Source: an uncultured Bacteroides sp.
Lineage (GTDB): Bacteria > Bacteroidota > Bacteroidia > Bacteroidales > Bacteroidaceae
Direction: 5' to 3'
DNA: 13,966 bases
Assembly: GCA_947071285.1 (NCBI GenBank)
Contig: CAMTFK010000108.1
Coordinates: 1-13,966 of the forward strand
The translations under genes and the position numbers were made by a program. Numbering within the stretch: position 1 is the stretch's first letter; every line of letters begins with the position of its first letter. The notes beneath the pieces are model-generated. The model had not been told where the DNA came from. It worked only from the letters and a program-made list of their open reading frames with translations, and did no database searches. Positions 1 to 6,131 of this stretch are shown here, piece by piece.

Positions 1-39
1 GAAAGGCACTTGTAGCTTGTAGCCCGTAGCTCGTAACTG
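1..39 (+). repeat. Heptamer-arm element, copy 1 (truncated by window start)
   Basis: Four head-to-tail 7-bp units (TTGTAGC, TTGTAGC, CCGTAGC, TCGTAAC) occupy 10-37. They are preceded by GAAAGGCACT, which resembles the end of the conserved core (TGCAAAGCACT) of the complete copy at 2911-2989 read on the minus strand. I therefore read this as the right half of the same element, with its core lying outside the window. It is non-coding, and its function is unknown. Confidence 0.7.
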
Positions 40-198
40 ATTCATAACCGCTCCGATTTGAAGTCCCCTCCCTTTATTCTGAAGAGTACTTTCCGCCTAT
101 ACTTCATAAAAAAACGTGAAGTGCTGGAACTAAGTTGTCGCACCGCTACTTTTATCTTTTTTTCTTGTGGCGGCTAAGGAAAATCATAGTAGACGCTT
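40..198. other. Intergenic stretch, no gene seen
   Basis: The stretch has no ORF with a plausible start or protein-like composition. The only structure I see is a weak inverted repeat (CTTCA...TGAAG, near 102-122). The short open frames that cross 135-366 on both strands exist because the palindrome at 222-289 reads open in both directions, and I do not regard them as genes. Confidence 0.5.
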
Positions 199-290
199 AT
201 TCTTTCCACCATGGAGAAAGTTTCTTTCCACCGTGGGGTTTTTTTCTTTCCACCATGGTGGAAAGAAAAAAACCCCACGGTGGAAAGAAT
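199..290. repeat. 22-bp-period array containing a perfect 68-bp palindrome
   Basis: TCTTTCCACC starts at 201, 223 and 245, exactly 22 bp apart. Its inverted form GGTGGAAAGA starts at 257 and 279, again 22 bp apart. Positions 222-289 are a perfect palindrome with no spacer, centred between 255 and 256 in CCACCATGGTGG. I checked all 34 base pairs; the first mismatch is 221/290. It lies 84 bp beyond the stop codon of the barrel gene at 373-1581, so it could end that transcript. As RNA it would form a very long hairpin, and as DNA it could extrude as a cruciform. Confidence 0.85.
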
Positions 291-345
291 AGCCATTCCC
301 ATGAAAAGGAGTTAAACTTCGGCAGAAAAAACAATAGGAATGCCC

Positions 346-371
346 GGGAAAAAGCTTAGGTGTCACACCCT
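346..371 (-). terminator. Weak candidate terminator after the barrel gene
   Basis: Just after the TAG stop (375-373, minus strand) is the small dyad GGTGTGACACC (359-369), followed on the minus strand by TAAGCTTTTT. The stem is only four or five base pairs, so it is marginal. The long palindrome further downstream (222-289) may be the real transcript end. Confidence 0.25.
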
Positions 372-372
372 T

Positions 373-1581
373 CTATCTTAGCTTCGACTTTGCCAACCTT
401 TCTCCGAACGTAATATTCAGATTCACACTAAAGCGGCTTTCCTGCATCAGGCTACTACGTGAGTTTATTTGTTTCCGCCACGTGGCCCCCAATGAAAGAT
501 AAGAATACCGGATGGGAAAGCTTGCCCCCGCGCTGACTTCCAGATAGTGCATTTTTCCATCTTTCAGATTAATATAAGAATTACTGAAGCCCACTCCGCC
601 CATTAACTCCGTGGAGCGGGGCAGGCGTGGATTGGTGATGTAAATTCCTCCTATATTCAGCTTATGCTGGTTTTCGTACTTCATGGACTTATTGGACGAT
701 GTGTTGCGGCTCCAGTCCATATAATTATAGTCGGCAGTCATCACCCAGCGCTCGGTAGTCATCGATACTCCGGTGCCGATGTGCATGGGCAGATACTGCT
801 TCCGGCTATGATAGTCCTTGTCGAGGCCTTCGCTGGTGGAAGAGTTGCTATAGGTCAGGTTGTTGTCATGGTTGATGGGTAGGGAAGGGGCGAATGTCAG
901 CCCTGCCGCCCACGTCTGCCTGCCGGTGGCGAACTCATAATGTGCTCCGAAATCTGCATAAAAGGCACGTTTGGAAGATTCATACTTCACGATGGCGCTT
1001 TCTTGCGTTTCGCTCTGAGTCACTGTCCCCAGTATCATACCCAGGTTTACGCCTATGGACAACCGGTTAGTCAGCGCAAAAGCATTGGTGACGTAACAGC
1101 GATACAGCCCTCCTGTTCCTTCAAATAAGGAATATGCATAGCTTCCGGGCATTCCTTCCACCGGCTCTTCGGTCTGGATGACGTAGCCCACGCTGCTGTA
1201 GGGGGAAGCACCCACTATGGCATACCAGCGCGGCAGTATGCGGAAACCCATGCTGAAACGGTTGGGATTGCCCGTAGCACTGGAGCTATGCTCATTCTGG
1301 AAAGAATATCGGGCATAAGAGGCCGATGCCCCGACGTCGAATGTGAAGCAGGTGCTATCCATCCGGGTGATGGCGGCAGGGTTCAGGGTATTCTGGAATC
1401 CGGTACGGTTCAGGGCGATGCCTATGTTACCCATGCCGGCATAACGTCCGCCGTCGCTGGCGCTCAGCTCGCCCACTCCATACATGGAGGTGGGCAGGCT
1501 GGTGGTGTTCTGGGCTATGGCAGAGAGGCTTGCCGTGCACAGGCTGCACAGCACGAAGTAAATCCGATGGTGTCGTTTCAT
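373..1581 (-). CDS. FadL/OmpP1-like outer-membrane beta-barrel protein
   Basis: This 402-residue protein has a signal peptide (basic MKRHHR start, hydrophobic core, likely cleavage in SAIAQ near residue 23). The mature part is rich in alternating aromatic and polar strands typical of a beta barrel. The early stretch MYGVGELSASDGGRYAGMG, followed by NTLNPAAI, matches the N-terminal pattern of FadL/OmpP1/PorV-type outer-membrane proteins, which carry hydrophobic substrates or act as secretion accessories. The last strand (FSVNLNITF) lies near the C-terminus. The ATG at 1581-1579 overlaps the TGA of the upstream DUF4270 gene (1580-1578) as ATGA, so the two are probably translationally coupled and work together at the outer membrane. 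No substrate can be inferred. The family assignment rests on pattern recognition only; barrel and export location are more certain than function. Confidence 0.75.
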   Translation of the reverse strand: MKRHHRIYFVLCSLCTASLSAIAQNTTSLPTSMYGVGELSASDGGRYAGMGNIGIALNRTGFQNTLNPAAITRMDSTCFTFDVGASASYARYSFQNEHSSSATGNPNRFSMGFRILPRWYAIVGASPYSSVGYVIQTEEPVEGMPGSYAYSLFEGTGGLYRCYVTNAFALTNRLSIGVNLGMILGTVTQSETQESAIVKYESSKRAFYADFGAHYEFATGRQTWAAGLTFAPSLPINHDNNLTYSNSSTSEGLDKDYHSRKQYLPMHIGTGVSMTTERWVMTADYNYMDWSRNTSSNKSMKYENQHKLNIGGIYITNPRLPRSTELMGGVGFSNSYINLKDGKMHYLEVSAGASFPIRYSYLSLGATWRKQINSRSSLMQESRFSVNLNITFGERLAKSKLR

Positions 1582-2894
1582 TGTTCGTTGTATATTTTAA
1601 ATCTGATATCTAATCTGCATTGTCTCTCCTGTGAGGGGTCGTTGGTGAAGATTATCTGGTTGAAAGTAGTTGCCATTTCATTGTCCGGCAGACCCAGCAG
1701 TAGCTTTTGCCGCCTTATGCCCCATGTGCCGAAGTTGTTGCGAATGAACTCGGTCACGTCAAAAGAATAATAGGTATCCCGCCAGAACATATCGTCCACG
1801 GTCAGGTTTCCGGTCTGTACCGTTACACCGTCACTGCCATACACGTAATCTTCCAGCACGTTGTTTTCGTCCGTGATGTAGAGGCGTATGTCTTCCGGCA
1901 GTTGATTTATCTTATTATAGCTTTGGCTCAGCGGGTAGAGATAGAGTGTGGCTTTTTCTATGGAGACAATATCTCCCGCATCCAGCAAGTTGTTCAGGTG
2001 CGGAAATTCTATCTGGTTGTAGAACCCCGTCAGTCCCTGCATGTAGGCTCGCATATTCATGTTGTTAGAGTGGATGAGGTTTTCTATTCCGCTTGTCATT
2101 GTGGCGAGGGGAGTACCGGTGCGGTCGGTGCGGAGGCTGGTGTAGGCATAATCCTTGTTTACAGTGAAAGCAAGTTCCTTCTCTGTGCGCAGATTGGTGA
2201 TTTCCTGGTAGTGCAGGGTGATGGCCATGGACGAGTCGTTCACCATGAATCCGGTGATGCACTCTCCGCTGTTTTCGGCAATGAAGGCCAGACCGGGGAA
2301 TTTCTCTTTGAACTTATCTTGAGTGTCGAAGTATTCTTCTTCATTGATAAGGTCGTTCAGCAGTTCTTTTCCCAACTCGTCGGGCAGACGTATTTCCAAC
2401 TCTTTCTTTCTTCCGGGGCGCGGGCTGAAAGTGAAGCTGAACAGGGGAGTGCTTTCTGTGGGCAGGACGGTATTGTTATATAAGTCGTCGTCATCTTCCA
2501 GTATGATGGGCTGTTTCAGCCGGTAGACGGAGATGCGTTGTTGCGTCAGGGTGTCTCCCCAGAAGTGACCGGTATGTGTCATTCTCAGCACAAGTGAGTC
2601 GAAACTGTAACTGTAGTCTTCGTTGGGGGTGAAGCTATTGGTGGAATACTCGGCATAGTAGGCGGCAGAGACTTCTCCCCATGAATCATCTCTGTAGCGT
2701 CCCAGTTGGCAGATGGTGTCTCCACGGGTTTCTATGGAGTCCATGAGGATGGTACTGATGTCCACCGTGCAGGTATCTGCATATACATTGTAAAAGGAGC
2801 TGTCCACCAGGCTTTGTCCTAATTTCGAGTTTTCATCCTGACAGGCACAGAAGGCAGTGAGCATTGCAATCAGGCTATACAATAATTTTTTCAT
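1578..2894 (-). CDS. DUF4270-type lipoprotein
   Basis: This 438-residue protein starts MKKLLYSLIAMLTAFCACQDEN, a type II signal peptide. The lipidated cysteine is probably C18 (C16 is possible). The following QDEN is acidic, like the lipoprotein export tails that send Bacteroidetes lipoproteins to the cell surface. The overall layout (KLGQSLVDSSFY near the start, then repeated strands with FDSLVLRM, FSFTFSPRPGRKKELEIRLP and a C-terminal FTNDPSQERQCRLDIRF) is what I know as DUF4270, a Bacteroidetes family of unknown function. It is the first gene of a pair with the barrel protein, overlapping it by 4 bp. An inverted-repeat element (2911-2989) begins 16 bp upstream of the ATG and would lie in the mRNA leader if transcription starts further right. 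An extracytoplasmic lipoprotein is near certain; the DUF number is likely. Confidence 0.8.
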   Translation of the reverse strand: MKKLLYSLIAMLTAFCACQDENSKLGQSLVDSSFYNVYADTCTVDISTILMDSIETRGDTICQLGRYRDDSWGEVSAAYYAEYSTNSFTPNEDYSYSFDSLVLRMTHTGHFWGDTLTQQRISVYRLKQPIILEDDDDLYNNTVLPTESTPLFSFTFSPRPGRKKELEIRLPDELGKELLNDLINEEEYFDTQDKFKEKFPGLAFIAENSGECITGFMVNDSSMAITLHYQEITNLRTEKELAFTVNKDYAYTSLRTDRTGTPLATMTSGIENLIHSNNMNMRAYMQGLTGFYNQIEFPHLNNLLDAGDIVSIEKATLYLYPLSQSYNKINQLPEDIRLYITDENNVLEDYVYGSDGVTVQTGNLTVDDMFWRDTYYSFDVTEFIRNNFGTWGIRRQKLLLGLPDNEMATTFNQIIFTNDPSQERQCRLDIRFKIYNEQ

Positions 2895-2910
2895 CGTTGT
2901 TGTTATATTT

Positions 2911-2989
2911 AGTTACAAGCTACGAGCTACAAGTGCTTTGCAGTACGACAGCGCAGCCACTCGTAACTCGTAGCTTGTAGCTCGTAACT
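2911..2989 (-). repeat. Heptamer-arm element, copy 2 (complete)
   Basis: Positions 2911-2935 pair with 2958-2982 as a 25-bp inverted repeat with three mismatches. Each arm is made of 7-bp units; the right arm reads TCGTAAC, TCGTAGC, TTGTAGC, TCGTAAC from 2961 to 2988. The loop read on the minus strand is GTGGCTGCGCTGT, five variable bases, TGCAAA, then GCAC. The same core, in the opposite orientation, is in the copy at 9404-9521. It lies between divergent genes, just upstream of the DUF4270 gene. Confidence 0.85.
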
Positions 2990-3006
2990 CTTATTTCTTT
3001 CCGCCG

Positions 3007-3014
3007 CAAAGGAA
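3007..3014 (-). promoter_or_regulatory. Possible -7 element for the DUF4270 gene
   Basis: Read on the minus strand, the sequence is TTCCTTTGCGGCGG, one base from the Bacteroides -7 consensus TAnnTTTG and with the same TTTGCGGC flank as the miaB promoter. I see no convincing -33 TTTG at the right distance. If used, it gives a leader of about 105 nt that contains the heptamer-arm hairpin. Confidence 0.3.
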
Positions 3015-3110
3015 AATGAATCTTCCATGTCTTCCTATTAAAATCGGTAATCGGGCAAGTTTTGTCGGTGAAGGTATTTACCGGAAATTTCATGCTGTTT
3101 GTCGGTTCTT

Positions 3111-3142
3111 TTTGTTGATGTGTGACCTGTGGCCTACATTTG
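3111..3142 (+). promoter_or_regulatory. Bacteroides-type promoter for the Kelch/DUF4907 pair
   Basis: TTTG at 3111-3114 and TACATTTG at 3135-3142 are separated by 20 bp, an exact match to the Bacteroides primary sigma consensus (-33 TTTG, -7 TAnnTTTG). Transcription would start near 3149, about 35 nt before the Kelch ATG, with an A-rich leader (AAGAAAAG) just before the start codon. Confidence 0.75.
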
Positions 3143-3184
3143 CTACCAAAATCATAGTAATCAAAAAATAAGTTTTAAGAAAAG

Positions 3185-4240
3185 ATGAATCGACTATTAT
3201 TTGGAATGATACTGCTGGCGGTGGGATGCTTGGCCGGCAGTTGCACGGACGACGATGAATACACGCAGGGTGTATGGATGAGGAGGTCGGACCTGGACGG
3301 TGTTGCACGAGGATATGCCAGTAGTTTCACTATAGATAATAAAGGCTATCTGTGCTCCGGGCTCCGTGGAACGAACAAGACATACCTGAAAGACCTTTGG
3401 ATGTATGACATGGATGGTGACTATTGGACACAATGCGCTGATATGCCCGACGCAGCACAGGGCCGCCACAGCGCTACTTCGTTTGCCCTGAATGGTAAAG
3501 GATACATCACTACCGGTGTTCAAAAGAATGAGTCCACCAATCTGGCAGACACGTGGGAGTATGACCCTGATACGGATACCTGGACGCAGAAGGATGACTT
3601 CGGCGGCGGTGCACGCTATGGCGCACTGGCTTTTTCCATAGGAGGCTACGGATATGTGGGCACAGGATATAATGATAACTCCCTGAAAGATTTCTATCGT
3701 TTCAATCCTAATGCTCCAAGCGGGCAACAGTGGGAGATAGTGAACGGATTCGGTGGATATAAGCGTTACTACGCTACGGCTTTCGTTATAGACGACGTAG
3801 CTTATATCTGTTGCGGGCAGAACAATAGTACCCTGGTGGATGACTTGTGGAGATTTGATGGTACCAACTGGAAACAGTTGCGTGATATTGCCGATACGAA
3901 TGATGACGAAGACTATGACGATGATTATGCCATTACGCGTTTGGGTGCTGTGTCTTTCGTCATAGACGGTAAGGGGTATCTTGCTTCCGGAAGCCGTAGC
4001 GGTGTGACCAGTGATTATTGGATATACGACCCCGACCAGGATTTATGGTTTGGTGATTCTGATGATGACTTTACGCCGATGACGAATGTGCATAATGTCA
4101 GTTCCGGGGCTTCGTCACGTGCTTATGCAGTTTCCTTCTCTACGGGCAGGCGTGGTTTTGTACTGACGGGTGCCTCGGGAACCAGCTATTTTGATGATGT
4201 TTATGAACTCTTGCCTTACGAACAGGAAGAGGTCGATTAG
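3185..4240 (+). CDS. Kelch-repeat beta-propeller lipoprotein
   Basis: This 351-residue protein has a lipoprotein signal (lipobox AGSC, cysteine 20) followed by TDDDE. That acidic run closely fits the lipoprotein export signal described for Bacteroidetes surface lipoproteins, so the protein is probably on the outer face of the cell. Six Kelch-like repeats follow, each with a hydrophobic strand, a G-K-G-Y-like strand (for example NGKGYITTG, DGKGYLASG) and a D-x-W-x-Y-D strand (DLWMYD, DTWEYD, DLWRFD, DYWIYD). Together they probably close a six-bladed propeller, used in this family for binding or, more rarely, catalysis. Several acidic loops (TNDDEDYDDDY near residue 240) could bind calcium. It is followed immediately by the DUF4907 gene. 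No enzyme activity can be assigned; sialate epimerases (NanM) are also Kelch propellers, but I see no specific reason to call it one. Confidence 0.85.
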   Translation: MNRLLFGMILLAVGCLAGSCTDDDEYTQGVWMRRSDLDGVARGYASSFTIDNKGYLCSGLRGTNKTYLKDLWMYDMDGDYWTQCADMPDAAQGRHSATSFALNGKGYITTGVQKNESTNLADTWEYDPDTDTWTQKDDFGGGARYGALAFSIGGYGYVGTGYNDNSLKDFYRFNPNAPSGQQWEIVNGFGGYKRYYATAFVIDDVAYICCGQNNSTLVDDLWRFDGTNWKQLRDIADTNDDEDYDDDYAITRLGAVSFVIDGKGYLASGSRSGVTSDYWIYDPDQDLWFGDSDDDFTPMTNVHNVSSGASSRAYAVSFSTGRRGFVLTGASGTSYFDDVYELLPYEQEEVD

Positions 4241-4260
4241 TGTTTTTGCATATTGTTTAT

Positions 4261-4602
4261 ATGAAGCTGATGTTTATTGTGAAGTTAGGTGTACTGTCCG
4301 TCGTGACGGTATGCCTTTCTTGTTGCTCCGGCCGCAAGGGTGTCGGTAGCGGAGAGTTTGCCTGCCGTCCGGTGCAGGTGGTTGGTGGTTACGGGTATGT
4401 GGTGCTTCACCAGGAAGACACGCTGATTTATCAGCCCTATATACCCGCCATTGGTAAGAGAGTACCTTTTGCGTCAGAGGAAGATGCATTGAAGGTGGGT
4501 GGCTTGGTGTGCCGTAAGCTGATGGAAGGGCAACCTCCTACCGTGAGCCGGGAGGAGATTGTGGAAAAACTGCCGTTTATTCATCACCTGTCAGGTCGGT
4601 GA
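4261..4602 (+). CDS. DUF4907-type small lipoprotein
   Basis: This small protein of 113 residues from the ATG at 4261 begins MKLMFIVKLGVLSVVTVCLS and then CC, a lipoprotein signal with the lipid on C21 or C22. No acidic tail follows (SGRKG), so it probably stays on the periplasmic side. The mature part has GGYGYVV, then IYQPYIPAIGKRVPFASEEDAL, then GGLVCRKL, the pattern I know as DUF4907, a Bacteroidetes domain of unknown function. A GTG at 4240 overlaps the Kelch TAG by one base and would add seven residues; I prefer the ATG because the signal peptide then begins normally. Its 3' end overlaps the convergent lipoprotein gene by 26 bp. It is probably cotranscribed with, and may work with, the Kelch lipoprotein. 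Confidence 0.75.
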   Translation: MKLMFIVKLGVLSVVTVCLSCCSGRKGVGSGEFACRPVQVVGGYGYVVLHQEDTLIYQPYIPAIGKRVPFASEEDALKVGGLVCRKLMEGQPPTVSREEIVEKLPFIHHLSGR

Positions 4603-5524
4603 CTTCGTGGCGTATCGGCGAACAGTCATAGGGGTATTCTTTCAACAGTTTTCCCCGGATGACTTTCTTTGTGTCGTTGCCCGACCTTGTCAAGGTCAGG
4701 GTGTAGCTCACCAGTAAGCGCTTGTAATAGATATCGGCGCGATATGCATTTTTCTTCTGGGTTACCAAGTCTTTCTCAAAGCTTACTTCCCTTAGCTCGC
4801 TGTGGTAAATGCTTCTGCAGGTGAATAGCCTTTTTTCTTTTTCGAAGATAATCTTTCCATTCACGATGTCTTCCGGCATATCCACATAGCTCTTTTCTTC
4901 CTGGAAAAACCAATTCTGGAAAGGCTCCGAAGCATTATATTCAAAGTCATGTGTCACATAGGCATTGCTGTACGGGTAGAGGGGTATTTTTCTGGTTTCT
5001 TCCTCATCTGTAGATTTATCTATCCAGTTGATTCCCCAGGGTTTTGTTCCTATATCTTGTACTCCGTCGCCTTCTTCCAGATGATAGACGAGAGATTCTA
5101 TCTGGTAGAAGTTGGTGCACTCCTTCTGCCGGACAACAATTCGTTCCGAATATAGTCCTTTGGAGGTGCTCAGGTTGATAATCATTCCGCGTTCCCTTCC
5201 TTCGAAGTTGTCTTCTAATTGTATGGCCAGTGCGTCGGCTTTATCGCGGATAATATACCCCCAATGGAACCGTACAGTACCCATACCCTCCAGTTGTACA
5301 GGATAACCGTTTTCGTCCGACATGATGCCTCCGTCCGGATAAGTAACTGAAGCTACCTTCCAGTTGGTTCTGGTCATCGGGATTTCTATGGAGTTTTGGT
5401 CACCTTCTATGAGGACTTCTCCCGTAGAGGAGATGCGTTCATCGTTTTCGTTGTTGCAGGCTGTGCCGCCGAAAAGGATGATAGTGGAAAGTAACAGCGT
5501 TTGGAGTGCGTTGGTTAGTTTCAT
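4577..5524 (-). CDS. Lipoprotein with BACON-like domain, function unknown
   Basis: This 315-residue protein has a type II signal peptide (lipobox GTAC, cysteine 23) followed by NNENDER, again acidic and suggestive of surface export. Residues about 35-135 (IEIPMTRTNWKVASV, then RGMIINLS, then YSERIVVRQKE) have the strand order and closing V-x-Q of a BACON-like immunoglobulin fold, a module common in Bacteroidetes surface lipoproteins. The C-terminal part is rich in basic and aromatic strands and I do not recognise it. It has its own promoter (5596-5626) and a leader of about 65 nt. Its last 26 bp overlap the end of the DUF4907 gene on the other strand, so neither gene has room for an independent terminator. 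The lipoprotein call is firm; the BACON assignment is tentative. Confidence 0.75.
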   Translation of the reverse strand: MKLTNALQTLLLSTIILFGGTACNNENDERISSTGEVLIEGDQNSIEIPMTRTNWKVASVTYPDGGIMSDENGYPVQLEGMGTVRFHWGYIIRDKADALAIQLEDNFEGRERGMIINLSTSKGLYSERIVVRQKECTNFYQIESLVYHLEEGDGVQDIGTKPWGINWIDKSTDEEETRKIPLYPYSNAYVTHDFEYNASEPFQNWFFQEEKSYVDMPEDIVNGKIIFEKEKRLFTCRSIYHSELREVSFEKDLVTQKKNAYRADIYYKRLLVSYTLTLTRSGNDTKKVIRGKLLKEYPYDCSPIRHEVTDLTGDE

Positions 5525-5595
5525 GTATCTTTTGTTTCGTTCGTTTCCGAATAGTTTTTGTTTATTAGACGCAAGTTGTTTAGAATTGCTGCAAA

Positions 5596-5626
5596 CAAAG
5601 GTATGTATTTTAGTGAGAAAGGCAAA
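5596..5626 (-). promoter_or_regulatory. Bacteroides-type promoter for the BACON-like lipoprotein
   Basis: On the minus strand, TTTG (5626-5623), a 19-bp gap and TACCTTTG (5603-5596) match the Bacteroides -33/-7 consensus exactly. The start site would be near 5589, about 65 nt before the ATG at 5524. Confidence 0.75.
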
Positions 5627-5702
5627 GAAAGGGTAATTCTTTTGTGCAGATAAGGGAGGTTTTTATTAACTTGCAGGCAGTTTACAAATTAACCTTGTAT
5701 TT

Positions 5703-6122
5703 ATGGAAAAGATATTCAAATCAAAAGGGATGACTACTGTTGAAAAGTGGGGAATATTTGTTATTCTTGTTTTTATATGCGCTACATATCTCTTTGTTAA
5801 AGAGGTATCTACTTTTTGTGGGCTTATTGTGGCTATTCCCTTCATTGTGAGTAATTACAAGCGGAAATATATCGTTAAAGAAAATGGAGACCTTTGGGTG
5901 AAGACCCTATTTGGTGTAGCCCAAAGAGCAACAGGTGTGAACCGTATCCTCTATAACCCGTCCGCCAAAGGATGGCAATGGCGCACCCGCCAGATGGTGG
6001 TCAGGTATCAGAATGGGTTGAAGAAAGGCTTTTTCCCGATTACACCTGCCGACCCGGAAGGACTGATTGCCGCGCTTAAAGAAAAAAATCCCGGACTTGA
6101 ATTGCAATATACCTATAAATAA
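5703..6122 (+). CDS. PH-like membrane protein
   Basis: This 139-residue protein has a basic N-terminus and two adjacent hydrophobic segments (about residues 17-33 and 36-50), probably a membrane hairpin. A soluble tail follows that resembles bacterial PH-like domains: GDLWVKTLFGV, then VNRILYNPSAKGWQW, then a closing helix ADPEGLIAALKEKNPGLEL. Such domains are found in small membrane proteins of unknown function. It lies 9 bp upstream of lpdA and is probably the first gene of the operon. An internal ATG at 5730 (MTTVEKWG) is an alternative start. The best -7 candidate, TAACCTTG at 5690-5697, is too close to the ATG and lacks a good -33, so I do not call a promoter. The annotation is by architecture only. 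Confidence 0.65.
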   Translation: MEKIFKSKGMTTVEKWGIFVILVFICATYLFVKEVSTFCGLIVAIPFIVSNYKRKYIVKENGDLWVKTLFGVAQRATGVNRILYNPSAKGWQWRTRQMVVRYQNGLKKGFFPITPADPEGLIAALKEKNPGLELQYTYK

Positions 6123-6131
6123 ATAGAAACT

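Noticed and set aside
135..366. Short ORFs on both strands across the left repeat
   Set aside because: They mirror each other because the palindrome reads open in both directions. Their composition is repeat-driven, and neither has a leader or a recognisable domain.
1707..2483. 258-codon plus-strand ORF antisense to the DUF4270 gene
   Set aside because: The minus-strand frame has a signal peptide, a lipobox and family features. The antisense frame has none and is explained by codon bias on the opposite strand.
4683..4697. Perfect 15-bp dyad GACCTTG, T, CAAGGTC
   Set aside because: It lies inside the coding region of the BACON-like lipoprotein and has no T-run on either strand, so it is probably a chance coding palindrome rather than a terminator.
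5690..5697. TAACCTTG as the promoter of the PH-like gene
   Set aside because: It has one mismatch to TAnnTTTG, no -33 at suitable spacing, and would place the start site essentially on the ATG.
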